Shown here: one piece after another, positions 10,001 to 22,381 of the stretch
How positions within the stretch are numbered: position 1 is the first letter of the stretch
Layout: each line of letters starts with the position of its first letter
Assembly (NCBI GenBank): GCA_001599815.1
Contig: BCIA01000002.1
Span: 2,577,626 to 2,641,625, forward strand
DNA: 64,000 bases
Origin: Furcasterigmium furcatum
Lineage: Eukaryota > Ascomycota > Sordariomycetes > Glomerellales > Plectosphaerellaceae
Reading direction: 5' to 3'
Position numbers and translations under genes: made by a program
Notes under the pieces: generated by a model
Database searches by the model: none
What the model was told of the DNA's origin: nothing
Seen by the model: the letters and a program-made list of their open reading frames with translations, nothing else

Positions 10001-13000
10001 GTCCACGACGGGCTGAATGATATCTTGGAGCGCGCGGGTCAGTGCTGTAGACACTATGCCTTCGAGCTGTGCCCTTCCGACCACCATTTCGTTTGTCGGT
10101 GGTATTTGCAGATCGTCTTTCAAGTCGGGGATAGAGGCCGCCACAACCTGGGGTGAGAGGCCTCCTGGGACAGCAGGAGTGATGCCATTCAGTGGCAGAT
10201 TCTCAAACGGCTCGAGGACCTCATGACCGACGAGCTCCGTGACCTCGTCCACGGCAACTCGGTTGAGGATCTCGCCGGATGGCTCAATGCTTTTGTGGTC
10301 GAGATTGAGACCCTTGCAAAGCACTTCGATCTCAAATTTGAGGTTGAGCTTCAGTTCCGCGTGATGATAAAGCTCGATGAGCAAGTGGATGATATCCATC
10401 ATCCAAGGGTTCGGCGGCCGAAACACAGTAGAGGAGGCACCCTGCAACAGAACCTTGCAGACAAACGGGATAACAAGGACGAGTCGTTTAGTATCGTGTG
10501 CTTCCATCAAGAGTTGCTTGAAGGCGATGTTCCTGTGCTTGATAGGCTTGTCTCTGGCCAACGTCAAGAGGCCAAGCCAACCTCCCAGATTCTTGAGATG
10601 ACCTCTTTCCGTCGCGTTCGAGATCGTGGCCTCTGAATTCAGCATCCGTAACACGGACACGTAGGTTTCTCTGAGCACTTCAGACCAAAGTGCCTTGTCC
10701 TCAAAGAGTCTGACGAGCTCCAGATAAACCTGGTGGTAGTTGGGTTGCATCTTTGCGCGCTCTTCGACGAGGTGACTGGCAAACCACTGTTGGTGCTTCT
10801 GTTCAAGGATGTCCCGGAGCTCCTGGCACATCGACTGCAAGGTTGTCTCTGTTAAGTTGTTCAGCACAAACTGGACCTTGCCTTGAGTGTCCTCTGTGGG
10901 TGCTTGACCGTCAACGTCAGGTGACGCGTCGTCCGCTTTGATCGATGCGAAGGCAGGGGCCTGGCGCTCGGTGGCTCTGGCATCCTCAGAATTGCCATTG
11001 GCGAGGGCTTCATTCCCAAAGTAAGACCCATGGGAGCCACCGCCGCCACTTGTTCCGTTGCGAGACCGAACAATGTCGTCTTCGTGCTCACGCACAACAT
11101 CCTCGGCCTTCTTCCATGCCTCTGTGCCTTGCAGGCCGGCAACTTGTAACAGTTGCTTGCAGAATCCGGGCCATTCTCTCAAGCGAGAAAATATCTGCAT
11201 CAGCGCCTGCAGGCCAAACTTGAACATCGAGACATCAGTGGGATAATCTCGGACGGCTTCGAGTATCATTCCGAGCCCAATCTTGAGAGGAAGGTCCGCG
11301 ATCAGCTTGTGGGATATGATGCCACCAAAGAGTACTGCAGTGGTTGCAAGTGCCTCCAGTGGGTAGTCGACGTAATGAGCGTACTCATCGAAGAGACCGT
11401 GTATCATGCAGGCGAAGACATCCTGTTCGAGAGAATCGCGCGAGTGCTTGTACCGATGCAAGGTGTCGACGATATTGCGGACCTGGATCTCGTCACTGTA
11501 CATCTTCTTGTAGTGCTCTTCCATCTTGCTGTTTGCTGCTAGTGGAAGTGCATTTCCAGTTGCGCCATTCGCGTCGATGATGTCGTCATATCCCTCTCCG
11601 TAGTTGATCAATCTTGGGTATACTGTGATGCAGGATCGTTGTACCAGAATGAGATCTTGCACTGGCGCCTTGGGCATGAAGTCCTCGAGAATCTGGAGAA
11701 GTGCAGCGACTGTCCTGACCTGAAGTGTAGTCGATTTGACGACTGGTTGTCCATCTGGAGGCCTCTGATACTGTAGCTCCAGATTCGCCTTGATGAGAAG
11801 AAACTGTTGCAGAGACCGTGCAACGTCGGTGCTGCGATCTGAGTTCTGGCGTGCCCATTGTCCTAAGTCCAGATATCCTTCGGCGTGTGCAAGTGCGGCA
11901 AGGTCGAGACCAAACCCACTGGTCAAGGAAACCAGCTCCTCGAGCCACTTGTGCTTCAGTGCGTGCTCGAAGATAAGGGGTAGGTCCGTAGGCTTGACGG
12001 CATGAGCGTCGATGAGTCTCGCCGTCACCCAGGTCCTGTCCTTCTTCCACAAGCTGTCCAGAACAAAGTCGAATTCTTCAGACCGCTTGTAGAGAAAGTT
12101 GTCGAAGAGGGAGTTGAGCGTCTCCAACGCCATAGGGGGCCAAGGTTTCGGGACGCCAAACGCAGATACGACGAAGATGTCCAAGTTCGGGACAACCACT
12201 TCTTGAAACAAGCGCTTTGCTTCGGCACTCTGAGAGGCGTGCACGGAGTGCAAGGCGACGTGGAATACAGCTGCAAGGGCTGCAACAGATACCAGAGGGT
12301 GCTTCACGGCGTAAGCGGCCCGCTGCTTTACTTCCGGGGGCGATGATTCGAATGCCTCGAGCGTCAGCGTGGGGCGGAGGCCAGGGATTGTGCTCGCGTT
12401 GAGTTCATCCGGACTGAGAGATGCGAAAGCGCAGATGAACGATAGTTGCGTCTCGGGATTCTCCCAATTCCCACCCCAGAGAAGTTCAATGTTGAAGGAC
12501 GAGGGATCCGCTTGGGCGATAGGTAGAAGTGCGTTGTACAATCGGAGGAACTGTTGCGACGAGATGCGGGCGGACCGTTGGTCGAAATACGACACAACGT
12601 CTTGCCATTGGAAAGAGGTCGGTAAGACGTGACGCAGTGCCGCGGTGAGCACGGCCGGGTCAAGGGGCGGGTTTCGGCTGATTGTAGCGTAGGTAAGTGC
12701 GACTGATACCTGTTCCTCCGAAAGTTGAACGTTGCTAGGCCGGCTTTGCAGAAAACCGCGACAAGTGTCTTCGTCCTTGGTGAAGCTCGCGCCTGTTCGC
12801 TGTACGTAGAGGGCGAGAGCGTTGGGAGGCTTGTCGGCGAGAACTCTAACCAGGTCCAATGCCGCGAGTACTTCGGAGGGCGGTGGGGCCTGATCGTTCC
12901 ATCTCGCTTGCACTTTGTAGGAGAGCTCAGCTTTCGATGCAGCATTGAAATTTGGTGGCTGGTACTGAATGAAGCGATCCACGAGGAGAGCAACGAAGGA

Positions 13001-13788
13001 GTCGCTGAGATCTGCGTGATCCTCCAAGTCTGACCGTGCAATGATGTTCACGAACGTGGGGAAATTTGTGGATAGAATCGCATCGGCTAAAGTGTGCTGT
13101 CAGTAAGGCGAGACCTATGGAGCTCTAAGCAGGATTCAACTAACCCTTGGTCTTGAGGTCCGCTTTGGATCCCATCTTGAAAGCCAGCGCGAGGATGGTT
13201 TTCTCTAGAGCATCGAGCTTGAAGTGCTCCATGAACGTTGACAAATCAAAGTCTCGGAATATGTCATCGGTGCCTGATTCGATGGCCTCGGCCACCTTGG
13301 ATGCCTGACTAGCATCGTGTGATATCTTTTGCATCTCTTCCACAAGAAGGTGATAATTGCCAGGATTAGACACGGGGCGTGTCAGGCCAAAAACTTGGGC
13401 CGCATTGGAGGCGACCAAGCGCGTGAAGTACTTGGAAAAGACCTCCATGCCGTGTTCATCGAGGAGCTGCAGAAGGAATAATATGTTAGGGGCATTCTCC
13501 AATTAGAGAGGAATAACGCAATCGGGGTGACAAGCATACCCTCTGAAGTTGTTCAACTTGCGCCTCCCTTTTAATCCGGTCGTCCTCCTTGATTGTACTC
13601 AGGAGGAGATACACTTGGGCGACCACGATCTTGACCAGAGGATTGGACCCAGTGGGGCTGCTCGTGCTGGGACTCGTGCTCGCGCTCAGTTGACCTGCTT
13701 GCGATGGATACGGCGAAACACTGGTCCCTGTCTGCAGAGTCTGCGCAGGATTTGGAGAGAATGATCCCGCTCTTGACGGCGGCACCAT
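7060..13788 (-). CDS. NOT1: CCR4-NOT complex scaffold subunit NOT1
   Basis: Four exons on the minus strand (13788-13540, 13466-13145, 13086-7169, 7098-7060) keep phase throughout and give 2175 residues, a normal size for NOT1. Introns are 73, 58 and 70 nt. The N-terminal helix NPLVKIVVAQVYLLLSTIKE, the middle segment around residues 1190-1330 (IVSTALTRALQDIIQPVVDR, the DUF3819/CAF40-binding region) and a long Not1 C-terminal domain are typical. The last 13 codons lie in a separate exon ending VTDRFSAVLQRA. NOT1 holds the Caf1/Ccr4 deadenylases, Caf40 and the Not2/Not5 module and acts in mRNA decay and transcription. The start at 13788 is the first ATG of the first supported exon; an additional 5' coding exon cannot be excluded. 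Confidence 0.93.
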
Positions 13789-14726
13789 GGGGGCCCGTCT
13801 CGTTGCTAGGGTAAGTAAAGAAGCAAGCGCCCGTTCGATATGAACAGCTCTGCTTTCTCACTCTGAAAGACCAGACTGACTGAGGAGGATTCTGACCCGT
13901 CGAGGCAGGTAGGCTCGGATGTGAGATGGAAGGTCGGGGAAGGGTTGGTCGGGAGCGAAGGATGCAGCGTCGATTCTTGCCCCGATTACTCAATAGTCGC
14001 CGAGCAGATCGGACGTACAAGACATGTGGCAAGCACGTTGAGATAAGTCAGAGAGCGGACCCTGACTGACGCTGCCACGTCGAGCTGTGGCACGAGGACG
14101 CGACCAGGCTACTGGGCAACCCTCGCGGTGGGTTCGATGTCGCGGGACAAGATGCTTGAATGAATACAGCGAAGCTGAGGGTGTCCAGAATCGGTGCGCG
14201 GATGTCTGTCCTTTCGCAAAATGTGGGTTGGTTGTTGCAAGACGATGTTGCGGAAAGAGAAATTAGGAGAGGTCAGTTGCTCGTCGTGGTCGGCAGAAAT
14301 GATTGGTCTAAACACAACCAGGAAGGATGGGAGCTGCAACTTGTCGAAGCGCGGCTGCAGCCTTCAGAAGGTGGAAGGGCTTGGCCCCACACTCGAAGGG
14401 ACAGATCACATGTCACGTGCCAGGCAGGCAGCATGGCTGACTAAGCCATTCATTGGTTACCGGGACAATGGGATGGACTGTGCCTCAGTGTGGGTACTGA
14501 TCCAGTGTCAATAAAGGACCCATTGCCTGCCTCTTGAGCAGCTAATTACTCCCCCCAGTGACATCCCACACACCCTTCCCATCTGCTGGAAGGACTTCCA
14601 TCTTTGCACACCGACGCAGCTATTTTGAAGCTTGCATTGTTCATCTCTGACGAAAAGCTGCGACTTACGCATACCAGCTGGCTGGACTAGCAATTCAGAC
14701 GCGCTTCACCAGCTCTCTCGATCAAT
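13789..14726. other. Divergent promoter region NOT1 / F-BAR gene
   Basis: 938 bp between divergently transcribed genes, presumably holding both promoters and 5' UTRs. Several short ORFs on both strands have no family resemblance or splice logic and are treated as chance. A CACGTG E-box lies near 14413-14418. Confidence 0.5.
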
Positions 14727-17712
14727 ATGCCCGCGGCGTCGGTCGAGCCACCGGCGGTTTCCCTCTCGTGTAAACAGACCTCTGACTCCATGGGGCGATT
14801 AAGGCTAACTGGCGCAAGTTGCGAACAACTTCTGGGGCAAGGATGATGCAGGAGTTACGCCGCTTCTGGGGCGGATGCAAGCCGCAAAGCAGACATCTGA
14901 CGAATTGAAGGCATTCTACAGCGGTAGGTTGCTTATGAAAGTGGAGTGGTAGTACCATATGTTGACTCTCCGGGGAAAGCTCGAGCCTCGATCGAAGACG
15001 AGTATTCCCGAAAGCTCCTTTCGCTGTGTCGCAAACCTCTCGGCTCCCAAGAGTCGGGAAGCCTCCGAACCTCTTTGGACACCTTACGTGGCGAGGTTGA
15101 ATCCATGGCAAGACAACACCAGAACAACGCTGCACAGATGAAAAGTGAGCTGGAGGAGCCGCTGGCTGCCTTTGCCGGGGGTATGAAGGAGCGGAGAAAG
15201 ATTGTCCAGAACGGAATCGAGAAGCTTCTCAAGACAAAAGTACAGCAAATGCAACAAGTGAACAAGGTGCGTGGAGGGCAGCCAATTTTTCCTAACGAAT
15301 AGCACGCAGAACTCACACAGTTACAGACTCGAGACAGATACGAGCAAGAGTGTCTCAAGATCAAAGGATACCTTGCCCAAGGCCATATGGTGATGGGTCA
15401 AGAGGAACGGAAGAATAAGGCCAAGTTGGAGAAGACTCAGATCAGTGTTGCAACGTCGAACACTGAGTACGAAAACGCGGTCAAGGCGCTTGAGGATACG
15501 ACCGCAAGATGGAACAGGGAGTGGAAAGCCGCCGCGGACAAATTCCAAGACCTGGAGGAAGAACGACTCGACTTCACCAAGAGCAGCCTATGGCAATTTG
15601 CCAACATCTCTTCAACTGTTTGTGTCAGCGACGATGCGTCGTGCGAGAAGATCCGGCTGTCGCTGGAGAAACTGGATGTTGAGACGGACATTTTCACATT
15701 CATCAAGGAGAAGGGCACAGGACAGGAGATCCCAGATGCTCCGAGGTACATCAACTTCTGTCGAGGAGATGTCGCGGATACTCAGTCGGAGGCATCCGAA
15801 GACGACAATTATTCTGTGGCTCAGTTCCCGAGGAGCATCAACCCAGCCTTCCGGTCCTCTTCGCCCCAGCCCTCGACATACGAATCACATCATGATCCCA
15901 ACTCCGTTCTCGCTCAGGACCTAGGACATCGGGAGCCGGCCGTGCTCGCGACCCGTGAAAACAGCATGGCCCCTCGAGGTACATACACGGGAGCACAACG
16001 GCAATCGCCTCCCGAAGCACTTCAGCAAGCACTTCAGCCCCATCCGCAACAGAGGCTGCCCTCAGAACTGTCCCAGCATGGGTCTATCGCCGCCATACCA
16101 CACGACCCATATCCCTTGGATGGTATGACAATGCTCTGCCGAACTGGTCCACCGTCAGAGCGGAGTTCTCATCTAGCGTCGGCAAGGCCTTCGAGCAGAG
16201 ATTCTCACAGCGATTACAGCAACCCTACATCCATGTCCAGCATGGAGCCACCGAGTGGGAAGAGCTCACCGACCAAGCAGGAGCCCGCACTCGACGGTAT
16301 ACCCGACAAGCGTGTTCTCAAGAAACGGAGCGGGTTTTTCCAAAACCACAGTCCTTTCCGCCGCAAGAGCACGAAGGAATCCCCGGGCACTGTCTCCAAC
16401 CGAAACACCTGGCACTCGGCAGCTGGGTCAAATGCTCAGGCCAGCCCGGTTCGGCGACCCCAGCTATTCAGCAAGGGCGGCCCGGCGGTTCTAGCCGATA
16501 GGGCCGCCGGTAGTCCGGAACCCATTGACGCGAACGCCAGTTTGGCCCTCAATGTCGGCCAGAATGTTTTCAACGTGTCGACACCAGACATGGACAAGCG
16601 GGCCGGGAGTACGGCCCAGCCGGCCTCGGACGAGACTGACCCTATCGCGCTCGCCCTAGCCGAGCTGAAAGGGCTGGGTAACGACAAGCAGGCGAGCGCC
16701 AGGGTATCAGCGGACCGGTACCACGGCATAGCCACGCCAGGACCCAACACCCACCAGCAGTTCTCCAAGTCAGTTCCTCCCATCTCTGGGAATTCCGCGG
16801 CTGCAGCAGGGCTCAGAGGCACACCGCCACCGTCGTATGATCAACAGGTGCAGCGGCTTGGCGTCCCCCAGCCTGCAGTCACTGCGAAGGCGATGAAGGA
16901 GACTTCACAGAAGTTTGCCGATCAAACCCGTTCCATGTTTGGGTCCGGTAGTCGGCCCGCCTCGGGATCTGGCAGTTACGGGGGTCGCTCCCAATCTCGA
17001 CCACCAACTCGAGGGGCCGAAGTTCCTCGGGCTGCATCTCCAGCGGCCCCTCGAAGCACTTCACCAAGGCCGTCTGCGGGAGATGGCATGCGAGCCCAGC
17101 ACCGCTCTGCGTCACCCAACCCCATGGCATCTGCTTCAAGGGGGGCGGCAGCTTCTGGGAGGTCATCCGATCAAGGGTACTACCACAATAACTCCCCGCG
17201 CGAGATGGCTAGATCGGCGTCGCCAGCCCCGTACCGCACGTACGCCGGCTCAAGCACGGGGCATGCTTTGAACGACATGGCTGTACAGCTTGCTCCCGGT
17301 TCTGACGACACGCCTGGGTCACAGCGGGGCAGAGGAGGAGGACGACCAGGAACAAGCTCCAGCAACCGGGCGATGGGGTTGTATGATGGAGGTGGACCAG
17401 TCCACAACGGCTCACGTCAGCGGAGTAAGAGTGTCGCAGACCCGTCGCGGCAATACACTAGCGACGGCAGACCTATATTGCATTTTGGTAAGTCGTTATT
17501 GTATCGCTCCTTGTGTCAAGTACCGACTAACATGACCACAAGCGAGGGCGTTGTACGTGTATCAGGCGGCGATCCCGGAGGAGCTTGGATTTGCGAAGGG
17601 AGATATCCTTGCGGTCCTACGACACCAGGATGATGGATGGTGGGAGGCCGAGGTTCATGGCGGCAATGGTCGCATTGGACTCGTCCCGAGTAACTATCTC
17701 CAGCCATGTTGA
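14727..17712 (+). CDS. F-BAR and SH3 domain protein (Hof1/Imp2/Cdc15 type)
   Basis: Five exons (14727-14769, 14819-14923, 14980-15266, 15327-17487, 17543-17712) give 921 residues in one phase. Introns are 49, 56, 60 and 55 nt; two carry clear GCTAAC or ACTAAC branch sites. The first join creates the family signature LSFANNFWGKDDAG, and the F-BAR domain runs to about residue 270 with charged helices (KNKAKLEK and similar). A long Ser/Pro-rich disordered middle follows, and the final exon encodes an SH3 domain (ARALYVYQ, DDGWWEAE, GLVPSNYL) that ends only two residues before the stop. Family members bend membrane and organise the contractile ring and septum at cytokinesis. The acceptor at 15326 could also be 15320, which would add two residues. 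Confidence 0.92.
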
Positions 17713-18276
17713 GGAAGCGGGGTGGATGCAGGACGTGGCTCCCGCAGACCGGACTGAGACCTGGTACCGTAGGAATATGGGCATCTGCTTTCCAATCCCA
17801 GGGAATTACGGAAGGGTAGGGTTGGTGGTTTATGTAAGTAGTGGCATCTAAGATTGTGTGCATAATACCCGACGGGACTTGTATCAACGTCAGCTTTGAG
17901 CGATGGTGGTCGCTTGTGGTCCCTTCCAGGTTGGTAGTTGTGCTCATGCGTTAGGGACGTAGGTACAGTAAGTAAGGAGGAAGTTGGCTGGCCTGAGGTT
18001 GCTTTTATCTTTATGAGTGGCTTGCTTTGGATTAGTAAGCCGCTGAGGACGTCACTTCCCGCCATGCCAACACCAAGTGAACCAGAAGGCGGGCCCTGGA
18101 ACTTGGTTGACTGGACGCGACGCGTTCATCAGCATGCCAACGACTTCTGTCGGAGTCCTCGCCGATCCCTCCGATATCTACCTCGGAGCCCGAAGGCACT
18201 CCACCACGCAAACGTCGGCGAGGATCGTAGAAAATCATCTCATCAGCGTCCCTGATTGAACCGCGAAGTGCACCCA
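17713..18276. other. Intergenic and probable 5' leader of seipin
   Basis: Holds the 3' UTR of the F-BAR gene and the promoter or leader of the next gene. An ATG at 18064 opens a 63-codon frame that stops at 18255, 21 nt before the proposed seipin ATG, so it would be an upstream ORF if transcription starts before it. Confidence 0.45.
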
Positions 18277-19513
18277 ATGGTACGTGACCTCCGCAAATGA
18301 ATCGGGCGACACACTGACTACTCTGATGCTTCCTTACAGGAGTCACTGGAAGCCGTGGCTCGGGCATTCACGTCCAAAAGCGCTCAGCGGACGGTGATCA
18401 ATCTGACCCTGCTCGCGGCTAGCTTGATCTCGCTGCTTTGCCTCGCAACAATTGCAACTGGCCTCTTCTGGCATAGTTACATGCCAGATCAAGTCATCAC
18501 AGCTCCTCTGTATCTTCAATATGGGTGAATACAGCAGTTCTCGCGCAATTTATGAGGCTCATCGGCTGACTATTACCAGTGCTGGACTTCACCCCTTCGC
18601 TCTTGCGTCGCTCGCCGATATGAAGCTCAAGAGCCAACAGCCATACGACTTAACGATATCACTGACCATGCCACGCTCGCCTGCCAACACCGAACGAGGT
18701 AATTTTATGGTCGACGTTTATCTTCTCGACTCTCAGCCAGCATCCTGGGACACCATCACGGGCAGGGGCCTGGGCGAAGCGCCTTTTCGGGAAGACCACG
18801 TCCGGCTTCATTCCCGAAGGCCTGCGATACTACCATACGAAGACCCGCTGGTCGGCATCGCCTCGCGCCTCATCTTTCTTGCGTATCATTTGATAGCACG
18901 GGACACACAGGTGCTGAGGCTGGACGTGCAGATGGCGGAGAAAGTCACCTTGGCCTCACAGCAATCCCGAATGCCTACGTGGATGTTTGTCGAGTTACTC
19001 GCCGGTCAGACCATCGAGACTTATGACGCTACTGTCATATTGACTGCACAGCTCCGAGGACTTCGTTGGTTGATGTATCATTACCGCTTGCCTTCATTCG
19101 TCGCTGCCACGGCAATCTTCTGGCTGGCAGAGACCCTCTTCATGATGGCTGCTTGGCTGGCATGGACTAGACTGTGGGTATCTTCTGGAGATATGCCAAC
19201 TTCTTTCTCTGCCCCCGATCCGCCCGGCCCGGTAAAAACGATCAAGAAGGAGGAGGAAGACCTGTCAGACATCCCGATGACCTTTCCAACCTACGGTACC
19301 CAGCCGTCCCTCGCGTACGAGCCTGGTCTTAGGGACACATCGCCTGAGCGCCGGCCGGAAGGCAGCCTTCCCCACGATGTGGAAGCGGACGATGAGGCGG
19401 ACGATGATGGGCGGACATTAGCACAGGGAGATTCCGGGATTGGAACAAGCTATAGTGAGCTGAGCAAAATAGGGGAGGTTCGAAGGAGACCGTCGCAACG
19501 AGCGACATCATAG
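18277..19513 (+). CDS. Seipin (lipid droplet assembly protein)
   Basis: Proposed exons 18277-18279 (ATG alone), 18340-18524 and 18580-19513 give 373 residues. Exon 2 encodes TSKSAQRT then a membrane span (LLAASLISLLCLATIATGLF). The exon 2/3 join gives YGAGLHPFALASL, and then SQQPYDLTISL and GNFMVDVYLL, all typical of the fungal seipin lumenal domain. A second hydrophobic span lies at FVAATAIFWLAETLFMMAAW, followed by a cytosolic acidic tail. Seipin oligomers sit in the ER membrane at lipid-droplet contact sites. The two-residue-perfect alignment of phase (ATG, then GAG) and the donor GTACGT right after the ATG support the split start, but it is inference; exons 2 and 3 are certain. Confidence 0.87.
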
Positions 19514-20241
19514 CCTGCAAGTCGAGCTACGATCCGGGAATTCACAATGCTCTAGAGTCCCCCAAGAATGGATTGGGAGTGGCAAGCGACTGCGAATGGG
19601 TGTCATCCAGGGCTATTCGTCACTCGGTCGATGCTGGGTTTTCCTTTCCCCCGGGGAGAAGAAGGCAGGGGGCGCCCTCTCTCGAGCTCCCAAATTTAAG
19701 GGGACTTCGCTATTCGCGAATTTAGCAGTTGTTTAGTCGATTTATTCTTTCATCTGCCATGGATTATTAGACCCTCGTGACGTCCTGCCGCCTTCTGCTC
19801 CCGGGTGTGCATTTCATCTATGCTCGGGAGTGCTCTGTTGGAATACTTAACTAGAGTGACCGCTCCATGGGAGACCAGCATTTTAACACGGACCAACGGT
19901 CGGTTGTTGTAAGGACACAGGCCGCAGTAGCATCAACCCAGCCTCCCTACGATATTGCCGCACGTACCCCGGAGAGGAGCATGGGCGGTGGTTCAATGAC
20001 GTGAGCCGGGGGTCGCTTGGACGGCGAGTATGATTCACCTAACTAGTACTCTACAAACACGGCGGCCGAGTCTTTCTCAGCGCCGGTAACAATTAATCCG
20101 TTGTGGTTCACCAGCGGCCTTCCTGCTCCCCATAGACTGACGGCGCTGGCATACCAATAACTGACCTCCAACTCGGAACAGCAGCCACGCCAAAAATGGC
20201 CCTTTCCAACCCAGAATCCACTGTTGCATGTGCAAGACCTC
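19514..20241. other. Convergent intergenic region
   Basis: About 730 bp between the seipin and NUP98-96 stop codons, holding both 3' UTRs. No gene, RNA or repeat was recognised. Confidence 0.5.
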
Positions 20242-22344
20242 TCACATGGCACCTGCCATGATGCCTCTGTAGTATGCCAGGCTGAGGTGCAGCGAATGCT
20301 GCAAGTGCGTGTCCTCGGTCAAAGGCAAGCCGAGAACTCGAGGGGACTCTCTCTGTGACAGTGTTAGCCCTCCTCTTGGAGTCCAGCTGAGGCAGGTACT
20401 TACATAGTCTTGGCCAGGGGCGCCGATCACCATTTTCGCGACGACATTGCTCATCTCTGCAACAGCAGCAATGCTGCTCATCTCGCCGTCCTGCACCGCG
20501 TCCCGCATTGCGGGGAGTCCGGTGAGCAGCTTTTCCATGAGCTCTCCGCTGACTTTCTCCCTCCTTTCGCGCCGCATGAGAAGTGCCAAGAAGGACTTGT
20601 AGATGTCACCCCCCAGTGCCCACCCAGAGATAAACTCCTCGCGGCCTTCAAACTGGGCAAGCAACTTCCCCAAGACGGTGTAGTCGCGACCGATGACAGC
20701 AGCGGGCGCCACTTTGCGGACCAAGGTCTGATGTGCCTCAATGAACGAGCCCGCTTGAAGCAAGCACTGCACCTCGGCGGCTGGGTTCATCATCACGCTG
20801 CGCATATAGAGAGCCTGTGCCTCCCACACCCAGCTTTCCGGGATCTTCCAGTGCTGCGTAAGGGTGTTGAAGTTGCTGCCGGTTTCAGGGCCCAGGTCAG
20901 CAGCGTGTCGAGCCAGATGTTCCTTGATCGCCTTGGCTCTGGCTGATGCATCACTCAGATGGAGAAGGGCAAAGGTTGCCTCGAGCCAGTTGCCCTCATT
21001 GCTCAGCTGGTCTGCGAACGAGATGGTTGCAGAGTCAGCCTTGCTCGAACAGTCTTGTCCAAAAGACACCCTTCCCGTGGCTTCCAAGGCACGGCCCAGC
21101 TGCCAGCAGAGTCGGCTGTCGAGAGGAGATAGTTGTGAGTTTTCGGGACGCAAGACAGACTCTACGTCAATGTCGGCGTCGGCATAAAGTCGGAGGAGGC
21201 CCCAAAGCAGATCCTGACGGTTGGTAGGATCGGTGTCCTGCCACAGTGGTTCGATGCCCTGCTCCAAGTACCAGGTGCGTGGGCTGTCCTCGCGATCCTG
21301 GGCCACGTCTTCATCGAAGCACCGGACGGCCTCTGCGAGGTCATCTGACCCATACATGCCGTACCAGAGTCGCATGCCAAAGGATTGCTTCCAGTCAAAG
21401 CCGAATTGTCGAGAAATGACAAAGGACTCCACCCGGTCCCCAACGGGAACAGACTTCTTGCCCTCGCAGACGCAGACATTGCCGCCAATGACCTCATATA
21501 TGGCTCTCGCCGCATCGGAGAAGTCCGCCAGGATGTTGTTATCCTGCCACTGGGCGAGTTGGGTGCGGATATCGCTTCTGGCTTGCCTGCCCGCACCAGC
21601 AAGAGACACCAAGGTTGCCAGGCGAAAGTCACGGCCTTCGACCAGGGCTTTGCACGCTTCCTGGACTCGGTGACCCGACAGCGAGGCCAGAGCTTTGCCT
21701 TCCGGGGACTTTGCCAGGGCAACAGATCGCGAGGTCGCGGACTCAACGAGGTCACGCCAGAACTTCGATAGGTGATCCCGACGCCATTGAGCCTCGGCGC
21801 CTTGGTTTTCCGGTGGCACATTGTCGAAGAGAATACTGGCAAGGTCCCAGACGAGCTTCTCATGAGCGTATGCGGGATTGCTGAGATCATGATCGTGAAA
21901 CATATCTCTCAGGCTCTGGAATTGCAGCACCACTTCAGGGATGCCGTCCCGGACGTCGACCCTGGTCAGTCGAATGTGGTTGGCGATATTTTTCGCCGAG
22001 GCCTGTATTGACAGTTAGAGTTGCATCGCCAGAAGAATGCAAAAGGGCGCCGCATACCTCAGTGGAAAATTTGAACAAGGAAACTCCCGAGTCAGCACCG
22101 TGAGGTGCCTGAGCGAGGGGCTGCAGAATGTCCGGCCTGGAGGGTACCATGGTCCGAGTCAGGCCTTGTGCTGTGGCGATGGGGAGGACCAAGGTCCCGT
22201 CAGGGCCCCAGGTGGGTTTCATTGCCAGGTGGTGTGCCTGGTCGGCGTCACTCATATTGGGGTTGCCAAAGCTTTTGTGTTGTCGATCATATGGCCACTA
22301 CACATTTTTGAACAATCTTAGCATATATTCTCACATAGCTACAT

Positions 22345-22381
<37 letters not shown>

